Shown piece after piece: positions 36,749-37,755 of a stretch of DNA of 37,755 nt (its first letter is position 1; each line of letters starts with the position of its first letter). The stretch spans positions 1 to 37,755 of the forward strand of contig JAAZBK010000305.1 of assembly GCA_012513855.1 (NCBI GenBank). Reading direction: 5' to 3'. The position numbers and the translations under genes were made by a program. Source of the stretch: Acidimicrobiales bacterium. Lineage in GTDB: Bacteria > Actinomycetota > Acidimicrobiia > Acidimicrobiales > Iamiaceae. The notes under the pieces were generated by a model. It was given only the letters and a program-made list of their open reading frames with translations. It did not search any database and was not told the origin of the DNA.

Positions 36749-37588
36749 TCAGCGCTGATCTGTTTCAGTCCTAGATCTCTCAATCAGGACACGCCACTCC
36801 GCGGCGGTCACCGAGCGGAGGTTGATTGCCTGATCATCGTGCCGGTTGAAGGTCAACACGGCATGCGAACCATCGGAAGACGCGGATGTAGGATCAGTAT
36901 TGAACGCATATTCCACTTGGGTAGGTCTATCGCCCACGATTACCTCTACCCCGACAAAGTCACCGTCGATGCGACACGAGTAACCCATGAGCTGAGCAGT
37001 CCTCGCTGGTCTCTCGACCCACTGAAACTCTTCTGGGTCTATGGCGTCTACGGTGATATCCGCCACTAATGCGGAAAGCTCAGATGGGGATATCCGCTTT
37101 ACCGAGATTGTAGCCACGATCCGATCCTCTACGGTCCACTCCACCGCAGCTGATCCGTCCGGAAATAGTACGGAGTTGTGAGTGGCTTCGCTTAGCCAAC
37201 CTTCACTCTGCTCAGTCGCATCGAATACAGTCAACTGAGCCATCGTGCCCGCCAGATCCCCGCCTGCATTAACGTACCAACCGGCCACATCGACCGCCTG
37301 TGGCTGAGCCTGCGCTGATGGCAGCTCGTATGCCACTCCGTCTGTACACCGAGTATCATCCACCATGATCGGAGTGACCGAACCGTCCACGTCAGATGAC
37401 GCATGTTCGGCCTTGAGACTGGGTGGTCTTGAAGCAGCCTTCGTGACCGCCGTGTCGGACATGTCATCGGTCAAAATCTGCTCGCCCGGGTCGGATCGAA
37501 GTGAGGTGGTCGCCATCATCCCTGCGAAGAGCAAGAAACCCGCACTGCCGCCGACAACTATCCTGGATAAAGTCTTCTGCTTTATCAC
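36749..37588 (-). CDS. Hypothetical secreted or membrane-anchored protein
   Basis: 279-aa ORF, N-terminal hydrophobic segment IVVGGSAGFLLFAGMMATTSL, GTG start preceded by GGAGAGGA. Confidence 0.6.
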   Translation of the reverse strand: MIKQKTLSRIVVGGSAGFLLFAGMMATTSLRSDPGEQILTDDMSDTAVTKAASRPPSLKAEHASSDVDGSVTPIMVDDTRCTDGVAYELPSAQAQPQAVDVAGWYVNAGGDLAGTMAQLTVFDATEQSEGWLSEATHNSVLFPDGSAAVEWTVEDRIVATISVKRISPSELSALVADITVDAIDPEEFQWVERPARTAQLMGYSCRIDGDFVGVEVIVGDRPTQVEYAFNTDPTSASSDGSHAVLTFNRHDDQAINLRSVTAAEWRVLIERSRTETDQR

Positions 37589-37689
37589 GGACGGTCCTCT
37601 CCAAGACTGGCGGCTACTGTAACACCGGGTCGGGAACTCGGCAACGGGTCGTGTCGGCGCCTTTGTGACCCTATGAAGTCCAGGGCCAG

Positions 37690-37755
37690 TCAGCCTCCGA
37701 CGATCTCGAAGGGGATCTCCTGGTCGGCGGCGGGGGCGTCGACGATGCTCTTGAC
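37690..37755 (-). CDS. C-terminal end of an unidentified protein, runs off window
   Basis: Minus-strand frame open to window edge: ...VKSIVDAPAADQEIPFEIVGG*; high-GC coding style resumes here. Confidence 0.5.
   Translation of the reverse strand, partial: VKSIVDAPAADQEIPFEIVGG

Noticed and set aside
1-37755. CRISPR array, transposon or prophage
   Set aside because: No regularly spaced identical repeats, transposase, or phage structural motifs recognised on reading

Overview
High-GC actinobacterial chromosomal segment, probably Acidimicrobiia-like (inferred from protein style only). Contents, left to right: two minus-strand tRNAs (Met, partial; Thr); a degenerate SMC/ABC-like membrane ATPase; tRNA-Tyr; YajQ; HtpX; a large secreted protein with 14 CWG blades (RCC1-like) and Ig-like domains; a LAL/LuxR regulator coupled to acetyl-CoA synthetase; a phosphoribosyltransferase; a PAS-GGDEF protein with a degenerate EAL-like tail; a MidA/NDUFAF7-type methyltransferase abutting nuoN; and a complex I operon nuoABCD-HIJKLMN with no nuoEFG. 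After that comes a plus-strand membrane-protein cluster: DUF2142-like, kinase-like/flippase, a broken mosaic ending in a CDF-transporter C-terminus, DUF4436-like, alpha/beta-hydrolase, CPBP protease, DUF4203-like, and a SAM methyltransferase. The right end is a visibly lower-GC patch with two minus-strand secreted proteins, one interrupted by an in-frame amber codon. Main second-look items: the 7+7 blade secreted protein with a ~1 kb internal duplication, MidA next to an EFG-less complex I operon, the truncation/frameshift mosaic at 29.5-30.6 kb, and the amber-interrupted secreted ORF that the ORF track does not show whole. No CRISPR, phage or transposase genes were recognised. All family calls come from reading motifs, not from searches.
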